This document shows, piece after piece, positions 45,533 through 57,719 of a stretch of DNA of 64,000 bases (the stretch's first letter is position 1; every line of letters starts with the position of its first letter). A program made the translations under genes and the position numbers. Below the pieces are notes generated by a model. That model was not told the origin of the DNA and made no database searches. It saw only the letters and a list, made by a program, of their open reading frames with translations. The stretch covers positions 10,701,501-10,765,500 of the forward strand of contig JADLSH010000393.1 in the NCBI GenBank assembly GCA_016169945.1. Direction: 5' to 3'. This DNA is from Trachythela sp. YZ-2020 (Eukaryota > Cnidaria > Anthozoa > Malacalcyonacea > Clavulariidae).

Positions 45533-45640
45533 AACTTCATAACAAGTTGTTGAACCGCTCTCCGCAGCAGAGCCAATTAAGATTAAGACAACTAATGCGC
45601 TAGAAGGTACGGGGCATGAAGTTAATAACCCAAGCGTCAT
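45533..45640 (-). CDS. Candidate signal-peptide exon, possibly exon 1 of the EGF gene
   Basis: The ATG at 45640 starts 36 codons with a hydrophobic core (SSALVVLILIGSAA) typical of a secretion signal. They end at a perfect donor (GTT then gtaagt) in phase 0. A TATA-like word on the same strand lies at 45678-45684. It precedes the EGF exons on the same strand and would supply the secretion signal they need. However, the first EGF exon requires phase 1, so at least one more exon would be needed between them. It could belong to another gene. Confidence 0.35.
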
Positions 45641-47942
45641 CTCATTATCAGCAAGCTCAGTTCCGACACAAGCTGGAATATATAGCTTCTTAAAATATCT
45701 TCGACACTGATAGACAAAACATATTTCTCCTTTTCATGAATGGATTTCTATTTTATAGTTTCTTGTGTACAACAAGCAAAATTTCAAGTTACAGTGGTAG
45801 TCACATGGAAACTTGTTAACTTGAATAGAATGTTTGTTTGTTTGTTTGTTTGTTTGCACACATGTGAAGTAGTTTTCGATTGTTGTTGTGATAAACATCC
45901 CGAGTGTTTATACAACCTACTACCTAGTGCAGGGCACGTTGTCAATTTTGAATTCCCTGATACCTGGAAGGCTGGAACTTCTAAGGAAAAAAGAGATGAG
46001 GTCGAGCAAAGAATACCTCGCTAAATGAACTCCAGGTGGACAACAAACGACTTGGATATTTCTATATATAACCATGCAAAGAAACAGATAAAGACAGGAT
46101 TTAAGTAATCTCTTGACAACGATCTATATCTCTGAAGGAATGCCAGGGCGGCTTAAGGGTGTTGCGCGTTACGGAACTAGTCAGTAGTCCGCATTAAATG
46201 CGCGATTTTCAGTTTGAAGAAACTAAACTTCAGTCTTCTCCCAATTATGATACACCAAATGATATAATGCACTAAAATATGATATATATATATATATACT
46301 GACACTGTTACTGTGCGTGTCTGGATTGCATGATATTAATCACGATACGTCCTTTTACATCAACACTGAAAGGTATGGAACTCCTGCCGAGGGGCATATC
46401 ACTCCTTAAAAGTGTACGAGATTAAACAATTTTGTGATTTGTTTGTGATTTTTTTTGTGGTTTTGTCATTTTTTTGTGATTTTTCTGAAGGTGTACGAGA
46501 TTTAAATCAGTGATTTGCCCCTTGATTCCTGCATGACGAAGGGTATTGGCTCGAAACATCGAAGTGTTTTTGATCTTTTTTCAAGTTATATCAGGTATAG
46601 TTCCGACCAACACCACGACAGCTTATTGTTGAATATACTACCTATACTTTGGACCCCTACGTTAATGATTTGAATCTCTGACGTCTTTTAAGTGATGTCA
46701 CTGATTAAATATTCGGAAGTGGTGGAAAACGCGATAGCAAGATTTACAACTATATTTTGTGATGAACACACTACGAAAATGAAATGTCGGTGTTAATAAT
46801 ATTTCTTCAAATAAGCAGAAACTGCACTCCAATCCGAACTACACCAAATCATGGTACAAAATATACTTGATTACAGATAATGCATATTCGCTGTTCGTAG
46901 ATATCACGTATTTGAGAGTATAAGAAGATCCTGACATGAAAACTGGTTTTCAAGATCCTCGTATTCAAGATCCAAGATCTACACTCTAGTATAGATTCTC
47001 GCTAACTTCGTCCGGGGCCTTTGCTTTTTTTTCTGGAAAATTTAGCAACGAGAAAATCGAATCAAAACTGTTGTTATTTTCTGTTATTTTCGGGCTAGTC
47101 TCCACCTGAAAGCCTGATACTCAGGCTATTATTTTTGTGGACAAGGCGACATGCCGATAACTCAATAAATCGAGTAACAAACAAGACCTTCTTAATAGAC
47201 GTCAACACTTGAAGCATATTGCGAAAATCTGTGCGCAGGAGAACAAAATATATTAAACCTTTCATAAGTAGCTACTGACGAAATATTCTCTCAAGGTTAA
47301 AAATGGTAACAAGAATTGAAATATTTTGATTTATTAAATTAAACCTGAAGAGAGCGCAATATGAAAGGAAACGGCTGGCGCAGCGTCAGACGTGTTTATT
47401 TTACTCGGCAAGATAACTCGATGTCTGTGAATCGGCATGATAAAATATCTATCTTAAGATAACGCACGTCAGGTGAACACAAATGATAAACTTGATGCTG
47501 ATATAGATCTTAGCATGACACAGCCTGAATATGGAGCCAAATTGTCTACGGCTGAAATCCTTGAATATACGCAGTTGACTGTACTATATACACCCTAATT
47601 ATACACCTTAGACCATACAGAGTTCATGCTTGTGTTGTTATGTGCCCGACCTTGCGCGAACGTGGAATAATCGCATTGAAAATAGCGCGAACTTATGGAT
47701 GCCACGAAATCATAATAAAACCAAACAATGTCAGTCTTATCAAGCTATGCGTGACTGTGAGATAAATCGTGGCCAGGCTTGCGACCACCAAGGCTGGCTG
47801 CTGTTCTGACAAGCTTTCTCAATAAGAACCTTGCGGGATTTGTAACATACATAACCGTGAGTGATCTCAGACTGTATAAATAGCGGAACAACCCTTATGA
47901 CTGATCGCATACAACACACTCCGGAACAATTTTGATTAGTCA
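45641..47942. other. Spacer without recognised genes
   Basis: It holds a TTTG microsatellite (about 45836-45858), an AT run near 46278-46297 and a region with repeated ttttgtgattt and gtgtacgagatt phrases (46420-46510). No frame here has domain-like content. It presumably includes the 3' side of the lysozyme-like gene. Confidence 0.4.
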
Positions 47943-48512
47943 TCACAATATAATAAAATTGTGTTTACCTTTCTTAAACATTCTTGCTAAACGTTTCCTG
48001 GTTGTAAGTTTAGATTCTCCACAATTATGGTAATAATTACTCCATACTTTGCCTTGCGGATTGGCTCCTCTTGGTATATCGTCTGTTAAGATAATATATA
48101 AATACATTCGAGCGGCAATCAACGAATACATTGGACTTCGAAGTTGGTCATATGTCATCCGGGTCCAGCTTATGCCAAATTTCCGTCCGACCATTTTTTG
48201 AATCCTTTTCAAACGTTTACCATACTTTGCTCGATTTTGTGTTACTCCCCAGAAAGCGCACGTTCCGACGTTCCATAATCCACCTTCAGACGATGTTCTG
48301 TTCAGAGATGATTCAACCAAAGCAATACGTTTCATTAAATTGCGATCGGAAGAGAAAACTCTGGATGATTTTAAAACGTTGGTTGCTTTCGCGATAGTCT
48401 CCCATCCTTCAGCACTTGTCGATAATATATCGTACGGAATATGAAGCTTCCTACGAGCCTCGTTGGCTCCTACCAAGAAGAGCAATAGAGTTGTAACAAA
48501 CAACGATTTCAT
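47943..48512 (-). CDS. Secreted lysozyme/SLT-transglycosylase-like protein
   Basis: A 189-residue frame opens with a clear signal peptide (MKSLFVTTLLLFLVGANEA, then RR). The mature part resembles the lysozyme-like superfamily (goose-type and soluble lytic transglycosylase fold): a helix with the probable catalytic Glu67 in KRIALVESSLN, then GGLWNVGTCAFWGV, then FGISWTRMTYDQLRSPMYS followed by LIAARMYL, then VWSNYYHNCGESK. Cnidarian and mollusc proteins with GGxWxV, FGIDW, PLYSxxAAR and YWxxYYN blocks form a poorly characterised family that this fits, as far as I recall. The likely activity is peptidoglycan cleavage outside the cell. The frame is intronless to a stop at 47943-47945. A good donor (AAAG/gtaaac at about 47969) near the end means the last eight or so residues could instead come from another exon. 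Confidence 0.75.
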   Translation of the reverse strand: MKSLFVTTLLLFLVGANEARRKLHIPYDILSTSAEGWETIAKATNVLKSSRVFSSDRNLMKRIALVESSLNRTSSEGGLWNVGTCAFWGVTQNRAKYGKRLKRIQKMVGRKFGISWTRMTYDQLRSPMYSLIAARMYLYIILTDDIPRGANPQGKVWSNYYHNCGESKLTTRKRLARMFKKGKHNFIIL

Positions 48513-51485
48513 TTCGTTTGTTTTACCACAAACTGTCTTTAACGGAGTCGTGTGCCTTTAATGATTGCAGTGAGTTCTTTTTCAGCACGTCAATGTTTAA
48601 GGTTAAACACGCAGAGTTTACTTGCAATGTAGACCATCTAAAATTCAATAATAATACGATGAGTGCATGAGACGAAAATGAAGCAATACTGATGAAAGCC
48701 AACTGTCAATGTTACTACCAATTATGTAGCTTAATATAAGGATATAAGATTACGACGTCACCAGCTGGGAAGGTCGGCGAAACATAAGAAATTCCGAAAG
48801 GTCACTCCAAGGCCAAAGCTAAACATGTTTACTGTGATATTGAACTACCTACCAAGTATATTATCTACCAAATAATCAGTCATTCCCAAAGCATAATTTG
48901 TAATTTTTCAATTATTTTGGACAACAACAAGGCAGATAAGCCGGAGTAAATAACATCACGCGGAAATTCCGCAAACATCAGCTCTCTCTGGCCTGCTCAC
49001 TCATTCATCAATCATTTTTCGCGCAGTCGCGCTAATTTTACAATTTGTTTCAAGCTCTGAAACACCTTGAATGCGTTTTGAAATGAAAACAAAACTTAAC
49101 TGTTGATTATTAGAAAATAAATAACAAATGCATTTTAAAATCTTCTCAGTCGTAGCGCATTTTATTATTAATTTACTAAATTGTGGCGACAGGTTACGAC
49201 GAAAGTCATTATATGCTACCCCGAATGCCATGCTGGAGATTTCTACACTCAACGTCATTCAATAGTACATAAAATACGTAATAAATTTACTGTAACTTAC
49301 GTTAACTTTGATTTAACGGGATCATGAGATTAAATATATAATACTGTTTGTTTGTCAGGTATGTTTTCATGTATACGTTTCATTTGAACTTGAAGAAAAA
49401 GTTATTGCATGGGTTATTTGTCCTTAGTTTGACTTCACTTTGTAATGACTTTGTCTGTAGACAAGATTAACTACACGTATATGGTCATGGCTGTAGACTT
49501 ATAGACTGTGGGTGTTCTAATACAATATTTAAATCTCAATGTTTTCACACGGTCAAGCGAAACCAAAAACAGATTTTAACTGCTAAAATCAATCATTTCA
49601 TGTTTATACAACCGTATTCAGTTATTGGTATTAAATATAAAATTTCATGGGTCTGGTTCGAGTTGTGGCTTAATCTTGACCGGAGTTTATACATGCCTAT
49701 AAACTCCGGTCAAGATTAAGCCGCGCATGTGCCAATGCACACTTTTCTTATCAGTGCTGTTATGCTGTATTGGCTATTGCTACTTGTACTACGCCATAAT
49801 TTCTATCATTGAATCATGTACAACTATTTTCATACATTCATTATTATACGGCTCTAACATTGTGCGTAAATCGGCTTGAATTTTCTTACCTCCCTTCTCA
49901 AGAAATATTTCTCGTCAAAATAGTCCTATATTACGCGTCATTTGAAGACCTTTGAAACCTTTTCCTGACCTTGATCACGAATTATTCTTTAAAATCTTAT
50001 CGATATCACATTTCACGAGTGGACAAAATAACTCATGATTCACACGAGATATATTGGTGGATTCTCTTGAACCCAAACAAATACAATAATTCTTTGTTGT
50101 TTTTTTAATTTTTTTCTTTGTAAACTCATAAAGAAATAAACAGAGCCAATATCAGATACTTGGCAAGTTATAAATAGCAACCAGCAACTTAATCTAATGA
50201 CTATAAAGCAAAAACTCACGGATAAGAGGTAACAGGAAATTATATACTCAATGCTGTTAATCTTGTTCTAACTGAAGAAATATGTGTTAGAGTGTTTTAA
50301 TCCAGTTTACATTTGCAGTTTCGTAAAATTGGAAACTATAATTTAAATACAGTATCTATATTATAAAGGAGCACACTTTAGCACTCAGTTTAGTCCAAAA
50401 AGTCATAAATTCGCAGATGATTTATCAATTCAGTTTAGTAAATTAGGCTATAAATTCTAATGAAATAATTTTGGCAAAGCCTAAAGGTATACATCCTTTT
50501 CTTTTACGTCTGTGTTTCAGCTCGAACTAGATAAACTACTTTGCTTAGAATATTCCTGGCTTTGGCTTTAGCCGTTAAGTGAATTATATTTGTGGAGATG
50601 AAGACATTAACCATTATATACAGTTCTAAATTTAGTGGTAGCTGCAATATATCACTTAACATCCTATATAATCTGACATTCTAAATGAGAGATAAGCAAA
50701 TAGAGCCATTAGAGGGGTGGAAAAAGGACTCGCACTCTCTTATTCTCCCTTCCCCAGAGGTTTCCATGCACTGAGCATAGTTAATATTAACTAAATTATA
50801 TGCACTGAGCATAATTAATATTATCTATGCACTGAGCGAAGGGGACAAAAATTGACACTCCCATGTGTTTCACACTTTCTCTTCGGAGGAGAAAGACTCC
50901 CTCAACATGCTGGGACGCACCATACAAGCACATTTCTACTGCCGGTATACGATAGTATAAATTGAGTTTTGCAGCTCGGTCTTTCTCCGCTATTATTTTT
51001 TTCACAATCTTCCTGGAAGGAAGGAGGCAAATATCAATAATAGTTATGAATGGAAGAACATGTTTTATCAGTCTTGTATATATTCATTTCTATCTTGCAT
51101 CAATTGTTCAATATGTTGCCAACACGCAATTATATATAACCTGTTTTTTTAACTGTTATATAATTTTGCTCAAAAGTGCTGTCTGCATGCGGGAAACGCT
51201 ATTTCAGAGAGACAAAATTGAAAAATCTTCTGACAAACGGTAGTAGACCAAAGTATACTTGTGTGCATTCGTGCTTAAATATAAAGAAAGTTTATGATAT
51301 CTTGACCTTGTGCGTATTTGGGCGGTTTTGTTTTTACCCTTAAGCCAAAACTTTGTTTCCTTAAGACGAGACAAATAACACTTCAAAGGACCTTTATTCT
51401 TTACTCAAGATGTCGAAGCAATTAAAGATGGCGACGATGCTGCGCCCCTCGCTGCACCCAAATTGTTTGCTTAATATTGAGTAGA
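48513..51485. other. Gene-poor spacer
   Basis: No TATA box or recognisable promoter is visible just upstream of the lysozyme-like ATG. The only structured item is the hairpin at 49667-49722. Direct repeats tgcactgagcataattaatatta occur around 50765-50830. The reading frames here look like chance. Confidence 0.4.
49667..49722. repeat. Perfect 25-bp hairpin with 6-base loop
   Basis: GGCTTAATCTTGACCGGAGT... (49667-49691) pairs exactly with 49698-49722, leaving the loop CATGCC. No longer inverted repeat surrounds it. Confidence 0.9.
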
Positions 51486-51749
51486 CAGGGCCGTTCAGAG
51501 AAATTTGGGGGCCTGGGGCAAAAATCAAGTTGGGGGGCCCTTTCCCCATGGGCACAGTTTACTCCTACATGGGCACAGTATCTATAGCCATTTAATAATA
51601 TTTAGTTTATTACATCTTTAAACCTTTGATTATATTAATTTTTTTCTACCTTAATCTATTTAAATTTATTTCTCCCTTCTCCATTTTGGGGCCCCCCTTA
51701 AGCCTAGTGGGGCCCGGGGAAAATTGCCCCCCCCCTCTGAACGGCCCTG
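51486..51749. mobile_element. hAT-type MITE, 264 bp, 8-bp duplication with one mismatch
   Basis: The ends CAGGGCCGTTCAGAG and CTCTGAACGGCCCTG are exact inverted copies. The flanks TGAGTAGA (51478-51485) and TGAGTACA (51750-51757) differ at one base. The interior has ggggcc and gggcccc runs and no coding frame. Confidence 0.92.
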
Positions 51750-53066
51750 TGAGTACATGTTTTGTTTTGGGTAAATTGTCCAGAAATGAACTGCATGTTT
51801 ACGACTGTTGAAGGAAAAAGATTCATTGCGATGTTCATAATTTGTCTGGAATACTCCTTACATACAGTAAAATGGCAAGAAAACGGATGTATACGCCGCG
51901 CAACAGCGTCCAGTGAATTGTTGCATGGAAATAATTATTAAACTTGTTGAGGCGATTTATCAATATCTGTGAGTATACTGTAGAGAACTGCATTTTGTGT
52001 AGTGTGTACACCTGAATACCTCCAGCATGGCTATGTACGTGGCTGCAAACCAACGGATACACTCAGCATCTTCCCCTCTCGTAGACGTGGGGTACGAGGT
52101 TGATGTGATTATATCGCATAAAGAGATACACCCAAACACCTAATTAAAATACACCATTAACCCACACCCTTGGCACATGACCGTGTTAAATATTTTATAT
52201 TTCCTGTGTTGAAATAAATTTTGTACCAATAATTGACCCAGGTATATGTATAGAAATATAAGATGTGAATTATGCCCCCACCCCCTGTCCCTGCCTACTC
52301 CAGCTACTAGAAATTTCCCATGTTTTCTGTTAATACTGATATTTCATTCAGGCTACCATCTCAACAAAATGTCATAAATGTTTCCAATTTCAAAATCTTA
52401 CCAATATAATACCTTGACCTTGTAAATTTGTAGAACTTAATTTGCATTACGTCCATAACCATCAATGGTTTCTACATATTTCGTGTATATTTGATATAAT
52501 ACTTACTAGTCAGACATCTAATATTTGCAAATGGCAAAAACAAAACATTATTAATATATTTTGCCTCCAGGGGATTTTACTGATATGATAATTCCTGGAT
52601 ATATGAAGGTTAATGTGTTGTAATGTGCGCTCATCACTCTCGTGTACCTGCAGTTCACGGAGATAAGAACGAAACATTAAATTTTGGTGATTAGTAGAAA
52701 TGTGAGATGAGTTGTGATGAGCGGCAAACGGTTCCTCCTTGGCCTAGTGAGTGCTGTTGTGCATGAAATCAATGGAAGAAATCAATATAGACCACTTTCA
52801 TAAATGCTTAAAATTATTTTATGTGTATAATTATAAAGTTATAACCCAATTTGGTTATCATGTACATATTAGCTCACATATGAAGACAGAACCAACTGAG
52901 TTCGTGCCATCAGTATAGGTGAATTTGAGACCGAGACAAGACATTAAAACTCTACGAAAGAGTTGTACAAATGGAAATCTTTCTGATATGTTCAACATTT
53001 CGTTAATTTTCCGTTCTTATGGAACAGTCATGAAATATTTTATAGTACCCAGTCAGTTGTTCTGTA
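51750..53066. other. Spacer without recognised genes
   Basis: AT-rich with scattered short frames. I see no repeats, splice-bounded frames or RNA genes. Confidence 0.35.
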
Positions 53067-53356
53067 CAGTGGCGGATTACCAGTTACGGGGTCTGTAGGC
53101 TAAGTAAAATTCGCGGTCCTTGAGAATGATATTTTCACGTCTGTAAACGGTGACACATATTTGAAAACGCCTAAATATTTGAAAATTTAAGGTCTCGGAA
53201 ATGCTATTTCCTGCTTTCTGAGGCTGTTTTGCTGAACTAATGTCAAAAAATAGTAATAATTCTGACAAAAAGTGCATTCTCTGAAAATCACGGGCCTCTT
53301 GAAAGCCCGGGCATGTAGGCTTCAGCCTACTCTGTCCATTTGGTAATCCGCCACTG
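53067..53356. mobile_element. hAT-type MITE, 290 bp, duplication GTTCTGTA
   Basis: The ends CAGTGGCGGATTACCA and TGGTAATCCGCCACTG are exact inverted copies, with exact GTTCTGTA at 53059-53066 and 53357-53364. It shares the CAGTGGCGGA start with the 14128 family, but the interior differs. Confidence 0.96.
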
Positions 53357-56300
53357 GTTCTGTAGTTAGCTTAAATTTAAAATAGATCAGGATTGAAAAG
53401 AGTTTCCAGTAAAACTATGCATGGACCGTCGGTGAATATGTACCGATCTCATTTCACTGGAACGTCGCAAAAACTTCTATAAATGAGTGGTTATATATAG
53501 TGCATGCTTGTGCCTTAATCTCTGTGACCGCCGGGTTTCAAATCGGATCATGTAGTATTGATATAATACAGTTGCATTGCCTGATTATAATTTCGCCTCA
53601 GTTTCAGTTTGGCTGATTGACATCACAGCTTTCCTCCGACTGCAGTGGCATTGACGCCATTCTGGTTATACTTTCTGTAGTAACACTAGAATAAAAAGGG
53701 ACGACCCTTTCTGAACCAATTGAGAGATAGGCAGATCGAAATTGATAGAACAATATATCGAGAATAATTTTCATTTCATGTACGCAAAAAGCCAAAGGGA
53801 AAAGGTAGCACAACGTCAGAGCCAGTGGCACAGAACGACGTAATTATTAAAACAGAGAAAACAGTAAAAGCGTAGAAGTCGATGGATCAGCTTTATCAAT
53901 CGAAAATTAAGTCCTTGAGACCCCCTGAGGTCAGTTTCGACAGATATAAATTTAGAACATAAGCTGGAAATGAGTGTCTGCCAGATGTACGTCTCCCTGC
54001 ATGCACGCTTTCGGCTATATACGGCCTATAACACGCACGCATTATATGTTATGTATACCGGCTGGGTTTAGATCTCTTCTTTTGTTAACAATTGTAAATG
54101 TATTCGTCTTCGAGAGTGAAATCTTGTTCTTGCGCGAACTATTCACGATATAATTATATGCTATCAACTTCGTAAGAAAACTATTAGACAACTTTAACTT
54201 TGAATCAACAGAGGCGGCATCACCCAACAAAATGAGATGACCCGCTTCCTTGTTTGTTCACACAGAAGTGTGAACGTTGTCAATCAATTATTTCAAGTTC
54301 TGTGAGCAAGAAAATATATCACAGAAATCAGCTTGCGGGATATCAAACAGGGAAATAAATTCCAATATCCTTAGACCTTACGAAACAGAAATGTCTGAGC
54401 ACATGCCACACAGTCACAGGCAAATATGAGCGCAACAGTAGTCAGTGATATAATAGAACATTATATTAACACCAGAACTAACAAAAACAAACAAAATAAA
54501 CTAATTGATGTTCCAGTTCAGACTTCAACCGGCAAAGGAAGATCAAATTACAAATAATGCCACTTGCAGTCCTGTATTTAGGTTATAATTTCATGTCCAA
54601 TAAGCACGAATTAGGGTTAGAGTTTACTATTCGTGCCTACTAGACATGGAATTATAATAACAGTAAGGGGTTCATCAATTTGTACTAGCACGGTGAATAT
54701 GGTCTTAATAATATAATTTCCTCTCTTCTTTTATTCAAAGGAAAATTGTTTGCCTTAAACAGTTTGATAGTATGGACAGGATATTCCCAGGTTTGTCAAA
54801 TTAATCCACAGGAGACAGCATTGTTAAAGTACAGGTGAATAAGATGTCCTGTCGGGGGGCTATTATAGGGGGTCGGTCTTTCCCAGTATTTTTTCGAAAA
54901 AGCCGTAACCGTCATTTTTCCTACAAAAGCGTTATCTGCCGTTTTTCTATAACAGAGGTAAACGGGTAAACATGCAGTATCTTTCGATTTCGTTTCAAAG
55001 AAATATATGAAGGCTGAACAAAATATAATAGAGATATATCCGAAAACCGACCGGCTGTCAAATGGGCTAAAATCACATCACCGCCAGACTATAATAGCCT
55101 CCACTGTCGCTTTACAATATTTCATTATTTCAGTTACCTCAGGCTAGGATGTTCTCTGGAGAGGCACGCGGATGTTGAGAAGGAAGTTACTGTAAAGAAC
55201 TTCCGAACTTCATATATTACCACACAGGGTCAAACTGAGAGATCTCATTAATATACTACTGAGAAACTGATGCAAAAACAGGAAGGCTCGAAAACGAAAC
55301 TCATGCTGTCATATCAAGTGTGGTGCATGGGGAGGGATGGTTGGGGTTTTGTCTGCAGTTAGGGCAAATGGGCAGTGGTTATCCTATAGCTGGACTTAGC
55401 TACACTTGCTGCAAGTCGACTCGCTCTTTTCATTTAAAATTTTTGAAAATGTGTGACCGACTTCAATCGTTGCATTAATTAAAATATAAAGTTTGCCGAA
55501 TATCCTGTTTCAATCTTTGTTGTAAAGCGTTTTTCTAGAATGTCATATCACTCATACTGTATGAGTGTATGTGGCGTGCGTATGTTGAATATTTACAGAA
55601 GCACTGAAGCACTGTAAATGCTAAAACAAACTACTTTGAAATAGAACCATAATATTGCTACAACTGCTATAATCTACATATTAAATACTTTATGGCAAAC
55701 GTATTGTACAGGAAGCTAAACTTATTCTTATCCGGAAAAACTACATTGTTTTTGCGATATAATTCGAAATTTCTTACTGATTTCCACCTACCAATTGGAA
55801 TAAAATATTTGTTCAGAACGCAGGAAATCGTGTCTACGAGGTCCTAGATTTCAAAATTTCCCAGAGGAGGATCCCCGGACCTCCTGCGAATGGGTGTCCT
55901 ACTGCATCAGTCGTCCTATTCTGCTGGAGTTCAGTAAAAATATGAAACGTAACTTACGTAACTTGAATTGTGCGGCTACTCATGCGCAAATTATTGCATT
56001 CTATTGTATTATAAGAATAGGTAATAGATAATTAATCAAAACTAACAAAGCGCGGGCGCTTGATAAATATATGACTATATTGATTAAATTTGATAATTCA
56101 TTAATTCACACCAGCGAACATATGAAAGATAAACTGTCTAGATCAGCTTCCACTCAAAATTTTCATCATGATACTAGCGACACCACTCAAGTCTGTGAAT
56201 CCTGTCCCTAATAATTTTAGCACCTAAGAGTTTTATCACTGACAGCACTGTGTACGTAATTTCTAAAAACTAAAGGCAGTATGACATGAACTCTCATGCG

Positions 56301-57049
56301 CAGTACTCAATGTAACTGAAAGTCAGAGAACAAGTTTCTGCTCAATTTCCAATTAGTGTAATTAGATATAAAAACTTTTTTTCTTATACAAGGTGGTCAT
56401 TAGTATGTGTGTACATATTTTGTTTATTGAATTGTGTTGCCATTCAACTTATTGGAGCAGCATGCGCACCATTGGAGCAGCACACGTAATTTTTCAATTG
56501 ACTTTTCGATTTAGAATTGGGAGGGGGGAGGGGGGTGAGAGGTCGGTCTGAATTTATGAGTCGGTCTCATTTCGAAACTTCACCCCCCCCCCCCAAGTCA
56601 CAATCGATATGTACGCTCCTGTATGCTATGAGTTAGGTTATAGGGTTTCATTCAAACAGGACTTGACACCTTTCTATTTTTCGGAAGGGCGTTTTACAGT
56701 GAACGTCGTACAAGTGCCAAGATTTTACCTAACCTTAATTTTGATGATAAAAAAAATCGTCGTAACTTTGTGTTTGGGATTATCTTTGCCTAGCTGATCA
56801 TATGTTTTTTTTTGCATTGCCCAACCAACCTGTTGCCGAGAATCCGAGAATCCGAGATTCAGGTGTTGTTTACTACACATGCGCAGATTGTAACCGCTGT
56901 CACCAGACCATCGACTAAAACTGTATAAATCTTTCTTAACTGCGATATAGATTGAGTGTTAATCGTAGTAATTGCTGCCTGTCTATACAACAAAATCCAG
57001 ATCTGAAACAGCAAAATTTTACCATGACTCTCTAATCCGCGTTCCTCCC
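53357..57049. other. Spacer with a small hairpin and no recognised gene
   Basis: A foldback at 54582-54661 pairs ttataatttcatgtcc and agcacgaat phrases across a gggttagag loop. The minus frame 53604-53831 begins with a hydrophobic stretch that could be a signal peptide but has no other support. C/G runs occur at 56521-56595. Otherwise nothing is recognised. Confidence 0.4.
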
Positions 57050-57520
57050 CTGGTGCAATTAACATTTGAAGCGACAATTATCCCAATCAAGGCTGCAGAC
57101 GCAGTAATCGAAACGTGGCAGTATGATGCGTTATTCGTCTCAACATAGCAATGCCTTTTGAAATTTTGGTTACAACATTTTCGATTTGCTTTTCCCAAGT
57201 GAGTTCTTCATCAATAATTACACCTAATGTTTTAGAATGACTTACTCGTTTAAGCTTATAGCTTCACCTACATAGATTACTGGATCGTTTATTATTTTTG
57301 AGAGTTTTTGTCTAGACCCAATTACCATATATTCAGTCTTCTCTTTATTTAGAGTTAGTCTATTCGCTAACAACCACTGATGCACGTTTTCTAAATCATG
57401 GTAGTCATTGTTGGGTGATGAGGTTTTTAAAAAATCTTGCAACGGCCGACAGAACTGAGATTGATCTAAAGTTACTACATTCCGTTTTGCAGGTTTGTTC
57501 ATGCATTTTTCAATGTCCAT
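57050..57520 (-). pseudogene. Non-LTR reverse transcriptase C-terminal fragment
   Basis: The minus frame 57242-57520 reads DLENVHQWLLANRLTLNKEK then TEYMVIGSRQKL, the conserved thumb-side block of CR1/L2/RTE-type reverse transcriptases. After a stop near 57242 another frame continues with KTLGVIIDEELTWEKQIENV and a short tail to about 57050. No catalytic YxDD part remains. It is a truncated, frameshifted remnant. Confidence 0.85.
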
Positions 57521-57606
57521 CTTGCAGCAGCATGTGAACCAGAATAGAAGTCACCTATCTTAGCGAAACTTGAATACAATTGTCTTTAGTTATTTTAGTA
57601 AATCAC

Positions 57607-57719
57607 AACGTTCTCTGACCTGCAGAAATATTTTTATTCACGCGAGCTTTCGGCTATCTGACCAACAGATCATGAATAGCCGAAAGCTCGTGAACAAAAA
57701 TATTTGGTCAGAGAACGTT
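57607..57719. repeat. 113-bp foldback with AACGTTCTCTGACC ends
   Basis: AACGTTCTCTGACC at 57607 pairs with GGTCAGAGAACGTT ending at 57719, with imperfect pairing through cacgcgagctttcggctat and its complement, around an 18-base loop. It is probably a small MITE. Confidence 0.85.

Noticed and set aside
46530..46570. tgacgaaggg...gctcgaaacatcg, considered as a hammerhead-type ribozyme or Penelope terminus
   Set aside because: The ribozyme core CTGANGA is not exact and stem III cannot be drawn; the evidence is too weak.
53604..53831. 75-aa minus-strand frame starting with a hydrophobic segment
   Set aside because: A signal-like N-terminus alone is not enough; no domain, neighbour or splice evidence.
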